DNA from: Hyphomicrobium sp.
GTDB lineage: Bacteria; Pseudomonadota; Alphaproteobacteria; Rhizobiales; Hyphomicrobiaceae
Reading direction: 5' to 3'
NCBI RefSeq assembly: GCF_003987855.1
Contig: NZ_RXIZ01000007.1
Location: forward strand, 340,424 to 404,423
Length of the DNA: 64,000 nt
Part shown: positions 1 to 13,030 of the stretch, one piece after another
Layout: each line of letters begins with the position of its first letter
How positions within the stretch are numbered: position 1 is the first letter of the stretch
Notes under the pieces: generated by a model
Told to the model about the DNA's origin: nothing
What the model saw: the letters and a program-made list of their open reading frames with translations, nothing else
The model's database searches: none
Position numbers and translations under genes: made by a program

Positions 1-458
1 ATCATCGGCGCCATCAGGATCATGCGCGAAAAAGGACTGGTCTCGTCTTGCGCACCCCGCAATAGGATGTTTCCGCCAAGGGAATGGCCGAGCCCGATGA
101 TGGGACTTGGCAACGTTGACCGCACGATCTCGTCGATGAAAATTGCAAGATCGCGATCATACTCGGTGAACCCGACAACGTGGCCCTTGCGCCTGTTCGA
201 CAACACCCGTTCTGACCCACCCTGGCCGCGCAGATCGAACGTAGCGACGGCGAAGCCCCGGCGCCTGAGGTCGGCGATGACCTCGAAATACTTTTCGATG
301 AACTCCCCACGCCCTTGGACAATGCAGACCGTGCCGCGCGAAGGCCCGCGCGTCGCCTCCCACAGGGCCGCCCGCAACTTCAGGCCATCGTAGCCATCGA
401 AGGCGATGACTTTGGCGCCGCTGGGGACGGGATTGATCGCGAGGGAAACGAGTTTCAT
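1..458 (-). CDS. Alpha/beta hydrolase (lysophospholipase-like), 3' end cut by window edge
   Basis: The reading frame starts at an ATG at 458 on the minus strand and is still open at base 1, so 152 residues of the N-terminal part are visible. The nucleophile elbow GHSLGG places the likely catalytic serine at residue 126. The segment TFDLRGQGGSE before it is typical of PldB-type monoacylglycerol lipases or lysophospholipases, and VCIVQGRGEFIEKY resembles the oxyanion-hole strand of that group. No signal peptide is visible, so it is probably cytoplasmic. The Asp and His of the triad lie outside the window. The substrate cannot be told from sequence. It is divergent from hsp20, with about 200 bases between the starts. 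Confidence 0.85.
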   Translation of the reverse strand, partial: MKLVSLAINPVPSGAKVIAFDGYDGLKLRAALWEATRGPSRGTVCIVQGRGEFIEKYFEVIADLRRRGFAVATFDLRGQGGSERVLSNRRKGHVVGFTEYDRDLAIFIDEIVRSTLPSPIIGLGHSLGGNILLRGAQDETSPFSRMILMAPM

Positions 459-544
459 CTGCCGCTCTTGAGGTCGCGTGGCGAAGCAAAAATGAACGTT
501 ACGGTACGCGAACGAAGCTAACACACGAAATTGGCGGGACCCCT

Positions 545-573
545 CTTGAAGCGGTTTTTTCCGCTTCCTAACT
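545..573 (+). promoter_or_regulatory. Predicted RpoH (sigma-32) promoter of hsp20
   Basis: CTTG at 545-548, an 18-base spacer, then CCTAACT at 567-573. The alphaproteobacterial RpoH consensus is CTTG-N17/18-CYTATNT, so all four -35 bases and six of seven -10 positions fit. Transcription would start near 580, giving a leader of about 85 bases that coincides with the predicted RNA thermometer. The spacer is itself a perfect inverted repeat (548-567, six-T loop). Confidence 0.7.
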
Positions 574-577
574 CTCA

Positions 578-664
578 GTCGTGGCTGCCGCAAAGCGGGG
601 TCACGACCTGAAAAGTCCCGGCATGACGCCGGTTCTTACATGTCGCTTCTCATGGAGGATATGT
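578..664 (+). promoter_or_regulatory. ROSE-type RNA thermometer in hsp20 leader
   Basis: Three hairpins follow in order. GTCGTG (578-583) pairs with CACGAC (602-607), enclosing CCGC (588-591)/GCGG (595-598). CCGGC (618-622) pairs with GCCGG (628-632). The last hairpin, 638-664, has ACAT (638-641)/ATGT (661-664) and TTCTC (647-651)/GAGGA (655-659), so the Shine-Dalgarno is fully paired. TCGCT at 643-647 matches the UYGCU motif typical of ROSE elements, and the asymmetric internal loop lies next to it. ROSE elements melt on heat shock and release the ribosome site of small heat-shock genes in rhizobia. Structure was folded by eye. Confidence 0.72.
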
Positions 665-665
665 C

Positions 666-1121
666 ATGCGACACGCTGAATTCGCCCCGTTTTATCGTTC
701 CGCTATCGGCTTCGATCGCCTTTTCCAGGCGCTCGACCGCTCTGTCAGCTTCGATAGCGAATCCACCTACCCGCCTTATAACATCGAACGGACCGGCGAG
801 AACGCTTACCGGATCACGTTGGCAGTGGCTGGCTTCGCTCAGGACGAGTTGAAGATCGAAGTCAAGGAGCAGACGCTCTCCGTTGCGGGCGAGCAGACCG
901 CCGAGCCCGAAGGCAAAACCTACCTGCACCGTGGAATCGCCGCTCGCGCGTTCGAGCGCCGTTTCCAGCTTGCTGACCACGTCGATGTGACGGGCGCAAA
1001 GTTTGAGAACGGCCTGCTGCACGTTGACCTCGTACGCAACGTTCCCGAGAGCAAGAAGCCGCGAACGATCGCCATTAATGCTTCTGCCCCGGTACAGCAG
1101 CTCGAGGCGAAGGCGGCCTAA
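666..1121 (+). CDS. Small heat shock protein, Hsp20/IbpA family
   Basis: This 151-residue protein is an ATP-independent holdase that binds unfolding proteins in the cytoplasm and hands them to DnaK/ClpB. The alpha-crystallin domain runs from about residue 37 to 130 and includes the FENGLL segment near its end. The C-terminal IAI (residues 135-137) is the I-x-I anchor used in oligomer assembly. Length is normal for class A bacterial sHSPs. The ATG at 666 is preceded by GGAGGA (654-659), which is folded into the ROSE hairpin. Expression is predicted to be double-locked: RpoH-dependent transcription and temperature-dependent translation. A hairpin terminator follows. Confidence 0.95.
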   Translation: MRHAEFAPFYRSAIGFDRLFQALDRSVSFDSESTYPPYNIERTGENAYRITLAVAGFAQDELKIEVKEQTLSVAGEQTAEPEGKTYLHRGIAARAFERRFQLADHVDVTGAKFENGLLHVDLVRNVPESKKPRTIAINASAPVQQLEAKAA

Positions 1122-1147
1122 AAAGCACGTGTCGGACATTTAACGAG

Positions 1148-1184
1148 GAACGGCAGTCGTGCTTCCGGCGCGGCTGCCGTTTTG
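1148..1184 (+). terminator. Rho-independent terminator after hsp20
   Basis: AACGGCAG (1149-1156) pairs with CTGCCGTT (1174-1181), followed by a T-rich stretch (TTTTGTATTT). It lies 27 bases after the hsp20 stop. Confidence 0.75.
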
Positions 1185-1642
1185 TATTTATCGCGACTTA
1201 CATGCGAAGAAATATTCTTGCCTGGACCGGCAGGGACTAGGCGAAAAGCTTGAGGCCCAAGTTGCGTGTTACCGCTTGTGCCGCAGTGTCAAATCTGTAG
1301 AATTTGATAGATAGGTCAACATTGCTGTCCTTTGTGCGCCGCTCGGCCGCATCCGGACAGTTGGGTGGTGGCGACCGGCCGTAGCGCCGCTTTACGGCTA
1401 CCGAGTGGCGGCGTGGGAGATAATGAAGGTGCGCGATTACAGGACATGCAGTTTGCAGAGCCGTAACAGCGGCAGCGGGCTTCATTCCAAAAACGATCGA
1501 TTGAAAGCGCGAGCGGACCGAAAACGGCGGTCCGCAGCCTAATCGTCTGCGCCCTCTAGGGACGCGAACAGCGCCCGGCGCGGGCGCCTCTCCTGATACG
1601 AAGTTCTGAATTTTTCGGCCGATTGGCAATACGAGGCGAGAA
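1185..1642. other. Non-coding leader region before gltB
   Basis: 458 bases without a convincing gene. A 130-codon minus-strand frame at 1237-1629 has no recognisable domain and looks fortuitous. Two strong inverted repeats are present: GCGGACCG (1513-1520)/CGGTCCGC (1528-1535), and GCGCCCG (1571-1577)/CGGGCGC (1581-1587). They sit 110 and 60 bases before gltB and could be leader structures or attenuator-like elements. No NtrC/sigma-54 -24/-12 element is obvious. Confidence 0.4.
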
Positions 1643-6370
<4,728 letters not shown>

Positions 6371-6413
6371 CGATCGCACGTCGGATTAGAGATACGAGAG
6401 AAGAAACAGAAGA

Positions 6414-7853
6414 ATGGGCAAGCCGACTGGTTTTCTGGAAATCGACCGCGCTGATCGCAAGTATCGTCCGGTCGAAGAGCGCCTGAAGCACTACAAGGAA
6501 TTCGTCGTTCCGCTTTCCGAGCCTGAAATCAAAAAGCAGGCCGCGCGTTGCATGGACTGCGGCATTCCCTATTGCCACAACGGCTGTCCGGTGAACAACC
6601 AGATCCCGGATTGGAATGACCTCGTCTATCGCGGCGACTGGAAGGATGCCGCCGACAATCTCCATTCCACGAACAACTTCCCCGAAGTGACGGGCCGCAT
6701 TTGCCCAGCGCCCTGTGAAGCCTCCTGCACGTTGAATATCGATGACAAACCGGTCACGATCAAAACGATCGAGTGCTCCATTGCTGATCGCGCATGGGAA
6801 GAAGGCTGGGTGCAGCCGCTGCCGCCGGAGAAGAAGACCGGCAAGAAGGTAGCGATCATCGGTTCTGGCCCGGCTGGCTTGGCCGCCGCCCAGCAGCTCG
6901 CCCGGGCGGGCCACGACGTGCACGTCTACGAAAAGAACGCACGCCCCGGCGGACTGCTCGTCTATGGCATCCCGGACTTCAAGATGGAGAAAGACGTCAT
7001 CGCCCGTCGCGTAAAGCAGATGGAAGCCGAGGGCGTGACGTTCCATTGTGGCATCCACGTCGGCCAGGATCTGTCGGCCAAGTATCTTGAATCCAAGCAC
7101 GACGCAGTGCTGATCGCGATCGGCTCCGAGCAACCGTTTGATTTCTTCGCCAAGTCTCCGGGCCGCAACCTCGACGGCCTGCACTACGCGATGGAATTCC
7201 TTCCGCAGCAGAACCGCCGCAACGCGGGCGAGCCGCAAAAGCCGAAGACGAACGAGATCTCGGCGAAGGACAAGCACGTCATCGTGATTGGTGGCGGCGA
7301 CACGGGATCGGATTGCATCGGCACATCGTTCCGCCAGGGCGCAAAAAGCGTTACACAGCTGGAAATTATGCCGATGCCGCCGGAGAAGGAGAACAAGGCG
7401 CTTTCCTGGCCGCATTGGCCGTTGAAGTTGCGTATCTCCTCATCGCAGGCTGAAGGCGCCAAGACCGAGTATTCAATCTCGACGACGGGCTTTACCGGCG
7501 AAGACGGCAAGGTGAAGAAGCTTCACTACACGCGTGTAAACAGCAACCTGCAGCCGGTAAAAGGCACCGAAGGCGCTCTCGACGCGGATCTCGTGTTGTT
7601 CGCGATGGGATTTTCTGGCCCGGTCGAAACCGACATCGTCAAGGAATTCGCACTTCCGGTGGTTCCCCGCGGACGGTTCAAGGGCCTCGATGCGACCGAT
7701 CGGGATTACAAACTCGCGACATCGCCGAAGCTCTTCTGCGCGGGCGACATTCGACGCGGTCAATCATTGGTCGTGTGGGCCATTCGCGAAGGCCGTCAGG
7801 CCGCGCATGCGATCGACAAGTTCCTGATGGGATCGACTGTTCTGCCGCGCTGA
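6414..7853 (+). CDS. gltD: Glutamate synthase (NADPH) small subunit
   Basis: GltD (479 residues) oxidises NADPH and passes electrons through FAD and Fe-S clusters to GltB. The N-terminal cysteine-rich region has Cys46, 49, 54 and 58 ([13 protein letters not shown]) and Cys97, 101 and 105 (CPAPCEASC), which supply the low-potential 4Fe-4S clusters. An FAD-binding Rossmann motif [10 protein letters not shown] starts near residue 145, and an NADPH-binding GGGDTGSD follows near residue 295. The length and domain order match bacterial GltD. The stop codon lies inside a perfect inverted repeat shared with the convergent gene downstream. Confidence 0.98.
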   Translation: MGKPTGFLEIDRADRKYRPVEERLKHYKEFVVPLSEPEIKKQAARCMDCGIPYCHNGCPVNNQIPDWNDLVYRGDWKDAADNLHSTNNFPEVTGRICPAPCEASCTLNIDDKPVTIKTIECSIADRAWEEGWVQPLPPEKKTGKKVAIIGSGPAGLAAAQQLARAGHDVHVYEKNARPGGLLVYGIPDFKMEKDVIARRVKQMEAEGVTFHCGIHVGQDLSAKYLESKHDAVLIAIGSEQPFDFFAKSPGRNLDGLHYAMEFLPQQNRRNAGEPQKPKTNEISAKDKHVIVIGGGDTGSDCIGTSFRQGAKSVTQLEIMPMPPEKENKALSWPHWPLKLRISSSQAEGAKTEYSISTTGFTGEDGKVKKLHYTRVNSNLQPVKGTEGALDADLVLFAMGFSGPVETDIVKEFALPVVPRGRFKGLDATDRDYKLATSPKLFCAGDIRRGQSLVVWAIREGRQAAHAIDKFLMGSTVLPR

Positions 7854-7864
7854 CCGTCAGCGCG
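7846..7864. terminator. Inverted repeat between convergent gltD and SGNH gene
   Basis: CGCGCTGA (7846-7853) and TCAGCGCG (7857-7864) form a perfect 8-base-pair stem with a CCG loop. It overlaps the gltD stop codon and abuts the stop of the opposing gene. There is no T-run, so it would act as a weak or factor-assisted bidirectional terminator. Confidence 0.45.
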
Positions 7865-9211
7865 TTACCCTCGCGGCGGCGGCTCAGCTGTTTTGGCGTC
7901 GCTAGTCGTGTCGGGCTTAGGCGGCCAAATCAGATCATCGGCACGCCCAGGCTTGGGCTGCAGGCGTTCGCCTTTGACCAGAAGCCGGAAGTATGGTGCC
8001 TGCGTTGGCGACAGGCGTCCGCGATCCCGGTTGCCCGACGGCGAAATCGAACTCATCAGGGTCAGGCCGCCCGCGATCTGGTCGACGAGCAGATCGCCGC
8101 GCTGACCTGATGCCTCGCGCCGCGCCATGAGCGCCACGACCGATGCGGGTATGGCCGGCCGCACGATCTGGATGGTCTGCGTCTCCTCGCGCCCATTTTG
8201 TCCAACGAGCTTCAGCACAATTTTCCCGTTGTCTTCCTTCTGATCGCCGGTGCTGTCGGTCGCCGAAGAAGCCGGCGTGCTGCCGTATCCCTTCGCCCGC
8301 ACGATTGGCGCCTGTGCGGCGGCATCGGCGCCCGGCGCCATTGGAGAAGACGGCCCAGGCGTCTTGACGGCATTCCCTGGATTGATCTTCGCCTGCTCAG
8401 GCTCGGCGCCAAGAAGCGGGAGATTTCGGTTGGCCTTGGCCTGGATGAGGTCAGGCCGCAGCTCCTTCTCAACAAAGTGCGCCAGCTTCCGATTGCCGGC
8501 GTCGGTGAAATTCACGCCATCGCGCAACCGAAGCAGCCGGATCGCACCTTCGAGGTCTGGGCCATAAGCGGAATAGGCGCCGTTCTCGTCCGTGAACCCC
8601 TGATAAGAGTCGACGTATTTATAGCCGTTGAGATAGGCGCGCTCGCGCAGAACATCGTTGATGCGCTGCGCCAGATCGTTGGCGTCCGACCGCCCAAGGT
8701 TCGGTATGCCGACCCAGTAGACCGCGGCGTTGCGTGTTTTGAAAGCGCGCATCATCCTGTCGACGCGCCGCGTATATTCGATCATCCAGGCTTCGCTGCC
8801 GATGGGCAGGCGCTTGCCGTCCGCGCCCTTGATCGAGACGCGGTCGTCCTGTCCGGTCATGACGATAGCAATGTTGAACGGCTGGGCGGCGATTGCCTTC
8901 TCGAGAGCGGATATCTTGCTGTCGAAATTCGGCATCGCGATGCCGGCAATCGGCGTCACCTGCTTCTGGATGTTCAAGCGAACATCGGAATTGAAGGCGA
9001 CGGTCAGTCCACCTAGGAGTCCGCGCGCAAAATCATCGCCGAAAACGCTCACCTGATAAACGTCGTTGTCGGGAAACGATGTGAGAAAGGTGCCGGCCTG
9101 ATCGTCCTCGCCCGCCCATGCGCACGGCACAAAGGCAGCCGCCACGAGAATGGCAAGCATGACGCTCGCCATCGTCCGCCAGATTCGGAACTGCCTCGTG
9201 AGGGCGTTCAT
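7865..9211 (-). CDS. Exported DUF459/SGNH-fold protein with degraded catalytic motifs
   Basis: This 448-residue protein has a signal peptide (cleavage likely after CAWA, residue 33) and a DUF459-type SGNH fold over about residues 50-255. The usual GDSL motif reads GDD (58-60), so Asp60 replaces the nucleophile Ser. Block III GxND reads GQDD (residues 120-123). The C-terminal DxxH block reads DGVN (231-234), so Asn replaces the catalytic His. It is therefore probably not a standard esterase and may bind envelope glycans or lipids. The C-terminal 190 residues are Pro/Ala-rich and probably disordered. It is convergent with gltD and downstream of a lytic transglycosylase gene. Confidence 0.8.
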   Translation of the reverse strand: MNALTRQFRIWRTMASVMLAILVAAAFVPCAWAGEDDQAGTFLTSFPDNDVYQVSVFGDDFARGLLGGLTVAFNSDVRLNIQKQVTPIAGIAMPNFDSKISALEKAIAAQPFNIAIVMTGQDDRVSIKGADGKRLPIGSEAWMIEYTRRVDRMMRAFKTRNAAVYWVGIPNLGRSDANDLAQRINDVLRERAYLNGYKYVDSYQGFTDENGAYSAYGPDLEGAIRLLRLRDGVNFTDAGNRKLAHFVEKELRPDLIQAKANRNLPLLGAEPEQAKINPGNAVKTPGPSSPMAPGADAAAQAPIVRAKGYGSTPASSATDSTGDQKEDNGKIVLKLVGQNGREETQTIQIVRPAIPASVVALMARREASGQRGDLLVDQIAGGLTLMSSISPSGNRDRGRLSPTQAPYFRLLVKGERLQPKPGRADDLIWPPKPDTTSDAKTAEPPPRG

Positions 9212-9314
9212 GCGGAAATCTGCCTTTCGCCTGTCCGAACATTGCCGGAGCTTCCGATTCCGCCGCAGAGCATACAGCTTGACGACTCAAGCGCCAACCA
9301 CACTCAGACCCGCC

Positions 9315-10589
9315 TCACCGTCCGGCGGCTTGTGAATCAGCGTGCGCCAATACGCGGTCTGACGGCCAGCAGTCGATCGTCAAGCCATTGGCCTTTTCGT
9401 ACAGGCCGATCTGCTTGCGGGTGTTCGAACCAATTTTGCCGTCCACCTTGTCCATCGGGAATCCGAGTTGCTGCAGGCGGGCCTGCAGACCTGCGACCGT
9501 TTTCGTCTTCGGCTGCGCGAACGACTTCCAGGGTGTCACGAACTCGCCCTCGCCTCGGATCCGGTCACCCAAATTGCCGACGAAGAGGGCATAAAGGTCA
9601 GACGTGTTGTAGAGCCTGATCACGCGAAAGTTCTGAGCCGCGAGAAATGCCGGCCCATAGGCACCCGCAGGCATCATCAGATAAGCATCCGACGCGAGTT
9701 CCGCCTTCGTGAACGGACGGCCACCGGCTTTCTTGAAGCCCATCTTGACCCAATCGCTGATCGGACGCGCATCCGGCGGTCCTTCGAGCGAGCAATCCGC
9801 ATGCGCCGGAGCCACAACCTCATACCCCCACCGTGCGCCCCGAACCCATCCTTTGCCTTCTAGCTGCTTTGCGGTGAAGGCAAGCGCATCGGCCACCGAC
9901 CGCCAGATGTCGATCTTGCCGTCTCCATCCCCGTCGATAGCAAACTTCAGATATTCCGTCGGCATCGCCTGAGTGAGCCCGACAGCTCCCGCCCACGACG
10001 ACTTCATATCGGAACGCGGCACGCCCTGCTGCAGCATGACGAGTGCCGCAATAAGTTCCTCCTGAAACTTCTCCTTTCGCTTGCCGACGTAAGCAAGCGT
10101 CGCCAACATGCGAATGGCATCGTTCGGCGGATGATAGGTTCCGTACGCCGTTTCGCGTCCCCAGATAGCGACCAGCGTATAGCGATCGACGCCAGTCAGC
10201 CCTTCGATGCGCTCCAGTGCTGCCTTGTGTTCGGCAAGGAACTGCTTCCCCTGCACGGCAAGCTTTTCGAGGTACGGCTTTGACAGATAATCAGCGGCGG
10301 TTTTTGTAAACTCCGCCTGTCCGGCATTGTCGACCTTGGGGCGGCCCGGAATATCGAGATCAGGAATGGTGTAATCGGGCTCGACGCCCGCGAATGCCGC
10401 ATCAAACGTCTTGCGGCTGACGCCAGCGGCTTTTGCCTGCGGCCACAGACCGGCGATGAACGATTGGAAATCCTGGCTGGGCTTTGCCGCAACTGGCGCG
10501 GCTGCATAGAACGGCAGCAGAGCTAAAGCCGCGATCCACGTGCCCAAAAAGCGAACTAATGCTGGCATTGCGCCACTGGTCTCCTTCAT
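9315..10589 (-). CDS. Lytic murein transglycosylase, MltB-like, with peptidoglycan-binding domain
   Basis: The enzyme cleaves the MurNAc-GlcNAc bond of peptidoglycan to give 1,6-anhydro ends in the periplasm. The SLT_2/MltB catalytic domain holds the acid Glu in IWGRETAYG, followed by AGAVGLTQAMPTEYLKFA and DGDGDGKIDIW, typical of the family. The last 60 residues (LQARLQQLGFPMDKVDGKIG) are a PG_binding_1 domain. A hydrophobic signal sequence ends near APVAA. I use the ATG at 10589 (424 residues) because GGAG lies 9 bases upstream; ATG 10568 is also possible. It lies 65 bases after galE on the same strand. Confidence 0.92.
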   Translation of the reverse strand: MKETSGAMPALVRFLGTWIAALALLPFYAAAPVAAKPSQDFQSFIAGLWPQAKAAGVSRKTFDAAFAGVEPDYTIPDLDIPGRPKVDNAGQAEFTKTAADYLSKPYLEKLAVQGKQFLAEHKAALERIEGLTGVDRYTLVAIWGRETAYGTYHPPNDAIRMLATLAYVGKRKEKFQEELIAALVMLQQGVPRSDMKSSWAGAVGLTQAMPTEYLKFAIDGDGDGKIDIWRSVADALAFTAKQLEGKGWVRGARWGYEVVAPAHADCSLEGPPDARPISDWVKMGFKKAGGRPFTKAELASDAYLMMPAGAYGPAFLAAQNFRVIRLYNTSDLYALFVGNLGDRIRGEGEFVTPWKSFAQPKTKTVAGLQARLQQLGFPMDKVDGKIGSNTRKQIGLYEKANGLTIDCWPSDRVLAHADSQAAGR

Positions 10590-10654
10590 CGTCGCAATCT
10601 CCGCGAACGGCGACCCGAGCAGCAAGTGGCCGATTTTCAGGGCGGTTTTGCGGC

Positions 10655-11656
10655 TCAGCCGGCCAGAGCCGCAGCCTTCAGCTCATCCACCCGCCGTTCC
10701 CAATTTAATGCCTGGGCAACGATCTGCTCGAGGTCGTCATTTTGCGGCTGCCAACCAAGCCGTTCGCGGATCTTCTCAGAGCCGGCAACGATAGCTGCTG
10801 GATCACCCGGCCGCCGCGGCGACAACACGACCTTGAAATCGACCCCTGACACCCGCTTCACGGCGGAGACCACCTCGATAACGGAATAGCCTTTGGAATA
10901 TCCGCAATTGAATATATCGGAGGCTCCCCCGCCCCGTAGATATCGCAAAGCCACCGAATGCGCGTTGGCAAGATCGGTCACGTGGATGTAATCGCGCACG
11001 CACGTTCCGTCCTGCGTCGGATAATCGATCCCGAAAATTTCAAGTTCCGGCCGTTTACCCAGCGCCGTTTCGCACGCGACCTTTATCAAGTGGGTCGCGC
11101 GCGGTGTCGATTGACCTGAACGGCCTTTGGGATCCGCGCCTGCCACGTTGAAATACCGCAGAGCCACGAAGCGAAAATCATGCGCGCGCGAGGCGTCCGA
11201 AAGCATGATCTCCGTCATCAGCTTTGAAGATCCATAAGGCGACATGGGAGCAGGAGGGGCGCTCTCCAGCACCGGGTTCTCCTCCGGGTTGCCGTAGACG
11301 GCGGCCGTCGACGAAAAGATGAAGTTCTTCACGCCCGTGTCGATGGCGGAAGCGATTAATCCCCGCGATTTCACCGTATTGTTGAGATAATAGCCGAGGG
11401 GATCCACGACAGAGTCCGGGACCACGACCGAGCCGGCGAAATGAATGATGGCATTTACGTTGTGAGAAAGGATCGTTTCCTTGACGAGGGTGTTATCGGC
11501 AATATCACCTACGACCAAAGTCGCGCGGCTATCGACCGCCCACCGAAATCCCGTAGACAAATTATCGATGACGACAACTTCTTCGCCTGCATCCAGAAGC
11601 TCCAGCACCATGTGGCTGCCGATATAGCCAGCACCCCCCGTGACAAGCACGCTCAT
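10655..11656 (-). CDS. galE: UDP-glucose 4-epimerase
   Basis: GalE interconverts UDP-glucose and UDP-galactose for surface polysaccharide synthesis in the cytoplasm. The 333-residue extended SDR protein starts with the NAD-binding TGGAGYIGS, has the catalytic YGSSK (Y-x-x-x-K), and ends at normal family length. The longer frame to 11791 adds a basic, non-homologous 45 residues. I chose the ATG at 11656, which gives the expected MSVLVTGGAGY start. It is divergent from galU, whose product makes UDP-glucose, and 200 bases separate the two starts, so the pair forms a small nucleotide-sugar locus. Confidence 0.95.
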   Translation of the reverse strand: MSVLVTGGAGYIGSHMVLELLDAGEEVVVIDNLSTGFRWAVDSRATLVVGDIADNTLVKETILSHNVNAIIHFAGSVVVPDSVVDPLGYYLNNTVKSRGLIASAIDTGVKNFIFSSTAAVYGNPEENPVLESAPPAPMSPYGSSKLMTEIMLSDASRAHDFRFVALRYFNVAGADPKGRSGQSTPRATHLIKVACETALGKRPELEIFGIDYPTQDGTCVRDYIHVTDLANAHSVALRYLRGGGASDIFNCGYSKGYSVIEVVSAVKRVSGVDFKVVLSPRRPGDPAAIVAGSEKIRERLGWQPQNDDLEQIVAQALNWERRVDELKAAALAG

Positions 11657-11856
11657 AGTTGCAATGAACTCCCGAGTTCTATACCCACGTGCGCGGCTGA
11701 TTCCGCCCACCGATCGGCTCAGACCTAATGGAGACGACGGTCCTGTGCAAATAGACCATTCGACATCCTTAGACGGCACTTTCTCATCCATTCCTGAATT
11801 AAACTGAACCGATGCCCTCCTTGTGGAGCGGCAAATTCGCGTCGCCGGAGCACGTT

Positions 11857-12753
11857 ATGAACGCCGTAAAGAAGAAACCTATTCGCAAAGCCGTTTTCCC
11901 CGTAGCTGGTCTTGGCACGCGTTTCCTTCCGGCGACGAAGGCCGTGCCCAAAGAGATGTTGACAGTGGTCGACCGGCCCGTGCTGCAGCACGTCGTCGAC
12001 GAGGCTCGCGCCGCCGGCATCGAACACTTCATATTCGTCACCGGCCGGAACAAGGGCGTCATCGAGGATCATTTCGACAAGCAATTCGAACTTGAATCAA
12101 CACTCGCTTCGCGCGGCAAGAACAAGGAACTCGAGGCTCTCACGCGCGATCTGCCACAAGCCGGACAGACGAGCTTCACGCGGCAGCAGTCGCCGCTCGG
12201 ACTTGGCCACGCCGTCTGGTGCGCGCGCGAATTGGTTGGCAATGAACCTTTCGCCCTGCTGCTGCCCGATATGATTCATCATGGGCGCACCTCGTGCCTG
12301 GCGGATATGATCAGCGCCTATGAACAGACAGGCGGAAACCTGATCGCCGTCGCGCCGGTGCCCGAAGACCAAACGCACCAGTACGGGATCGTGGGCGTCA
12401 AAGATGTTCAGTCGAAAGTCTCTAAGATCACGAAAATGATCGAGAAGCCGCAGCCGGGAACGGCACCATCAAATCTGCACATCACTGGCCGTTACGTCCT
12501 TCAACCTGAAGTCTTTGCCTTGCTCGAAAAACAGGAGCGCGGCGCCGGCGGTGAAATTCAGCTGACCGACTCGATGATTGCGCTGATGAACGATGCTGAT
12601 CAGCCCTTCCATGCGGTCCGGTTCGATGGAGACATCTACGACTGTGGCTCCAAGCTCGGCTTCCTGACTGCCAACGTCGCCCTGGCCCTCGAGCGCACCG
12701 ATCTTGCAGAAGATTTCCGCCGCGACCTGAAGCGGCTCATCGGAAACGCCTAA
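11857..12753 (+). CDS. galU: UTP-glucose-1-phosphate uridylyltransferase
   Basis: GalU makes UDP-glucose from UTP and glucose-1-phosphate. The 298-residue protein shows the nucleotidyltransferase signature FPVAGLGTRFLPATKAVPKEM at its N-terminus, LLLPDM for the metal/nucleotide site, and EIQLTDSM near the sugar-binding end. The ATG at 11857 has CCGGAG six bases upstream and gives the standard N-terminus; the in-frame ATG at 11812 adds 15 unlikely residues. It is divergent from galE. UDP-glucose here would feed GalE and envelope glycan synthesis, in line with kdsD downstream. Confidence 0.96.
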   Translation: MNAVKKKPIRKAVFPVAGLGTRFLPATKAVPKEMLTVVDRPVLQHVVDEARAAGIEHFIFVTGRNKGVIEDHFDKQFELESTLASRGKNKELEALTRDLPQAGQTSFTRQQSPLGLGHAVWCARELVGNEPFALLLPDMIHHGRTSCLADMISAYEQTGGNLIAVAPVPEDQTHQYGIVGVKDVQSKVSKITKMIEKPQPGTAPSNLHITGRYVLQPEVFALLEKQERGAGGEIQLTDSMIALMNDADQPFHAVRFDGDIYDCGSKLGFLTANVALALERTDLAEDFRRDLKRLIGNA

Positions 12754-12764
12754 AACCGCTTGCT

Positions 12765-12794
12765 CGAGCCCGGATCGAATCGCCTCCGGGCTCG
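12765..12794 (+). terminator. Hairpin after galU; rest of the 12754-13030 gap has no gene
   Basis: CGAGCCCGG (12765-12773) pairs perfectly with CCGGGCTCG (12786-12794), 12 bases after the galU stop. No T-run follows, so termination is likely but not certain. In the remaining bases up to kdsD I see no coding region or clear motif. Confidence 0.5.
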
Positions 12795-13030
12795 CAGTCC
12801 AAATAAAAGCCGTCCGCGGCCGACCGAAAAAATTCGCCATCCACGGAATCTCGTGGCGGCAAGGGCGCGTCCGCAGACGCCCAGAGGGACCGGATTCCTT
12901 GGTTAATTGTTCGCTCTGTGGCGCCTTTCCACCATCCACTCCGCGTTTGGGCGCGAAAAAGTGTTAACGTCGCCTTTCCATTCCCGTATGGTGAGGGGAC
13001 GCTGCACTCGAGTGGGGGATCAAAGACCGG

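Noticed and set aside
1237-1629. Minus-strand 130-codon frame in the gltB leader
   Set aside because: Basic, Pro/Arg-rich product without domain or ribosome site; overlaps two hairpins and is more likely non-coding.
8198-9016. Plus-strand 272-codon frame
   Set aside because: Antisense to the SGNH gene, without recognisable features.
12469-12939. Minus-strand 156-codon frame over the galU end and the following gap
   Set aside because: Mostly antisense to galU, no recognisable motif.
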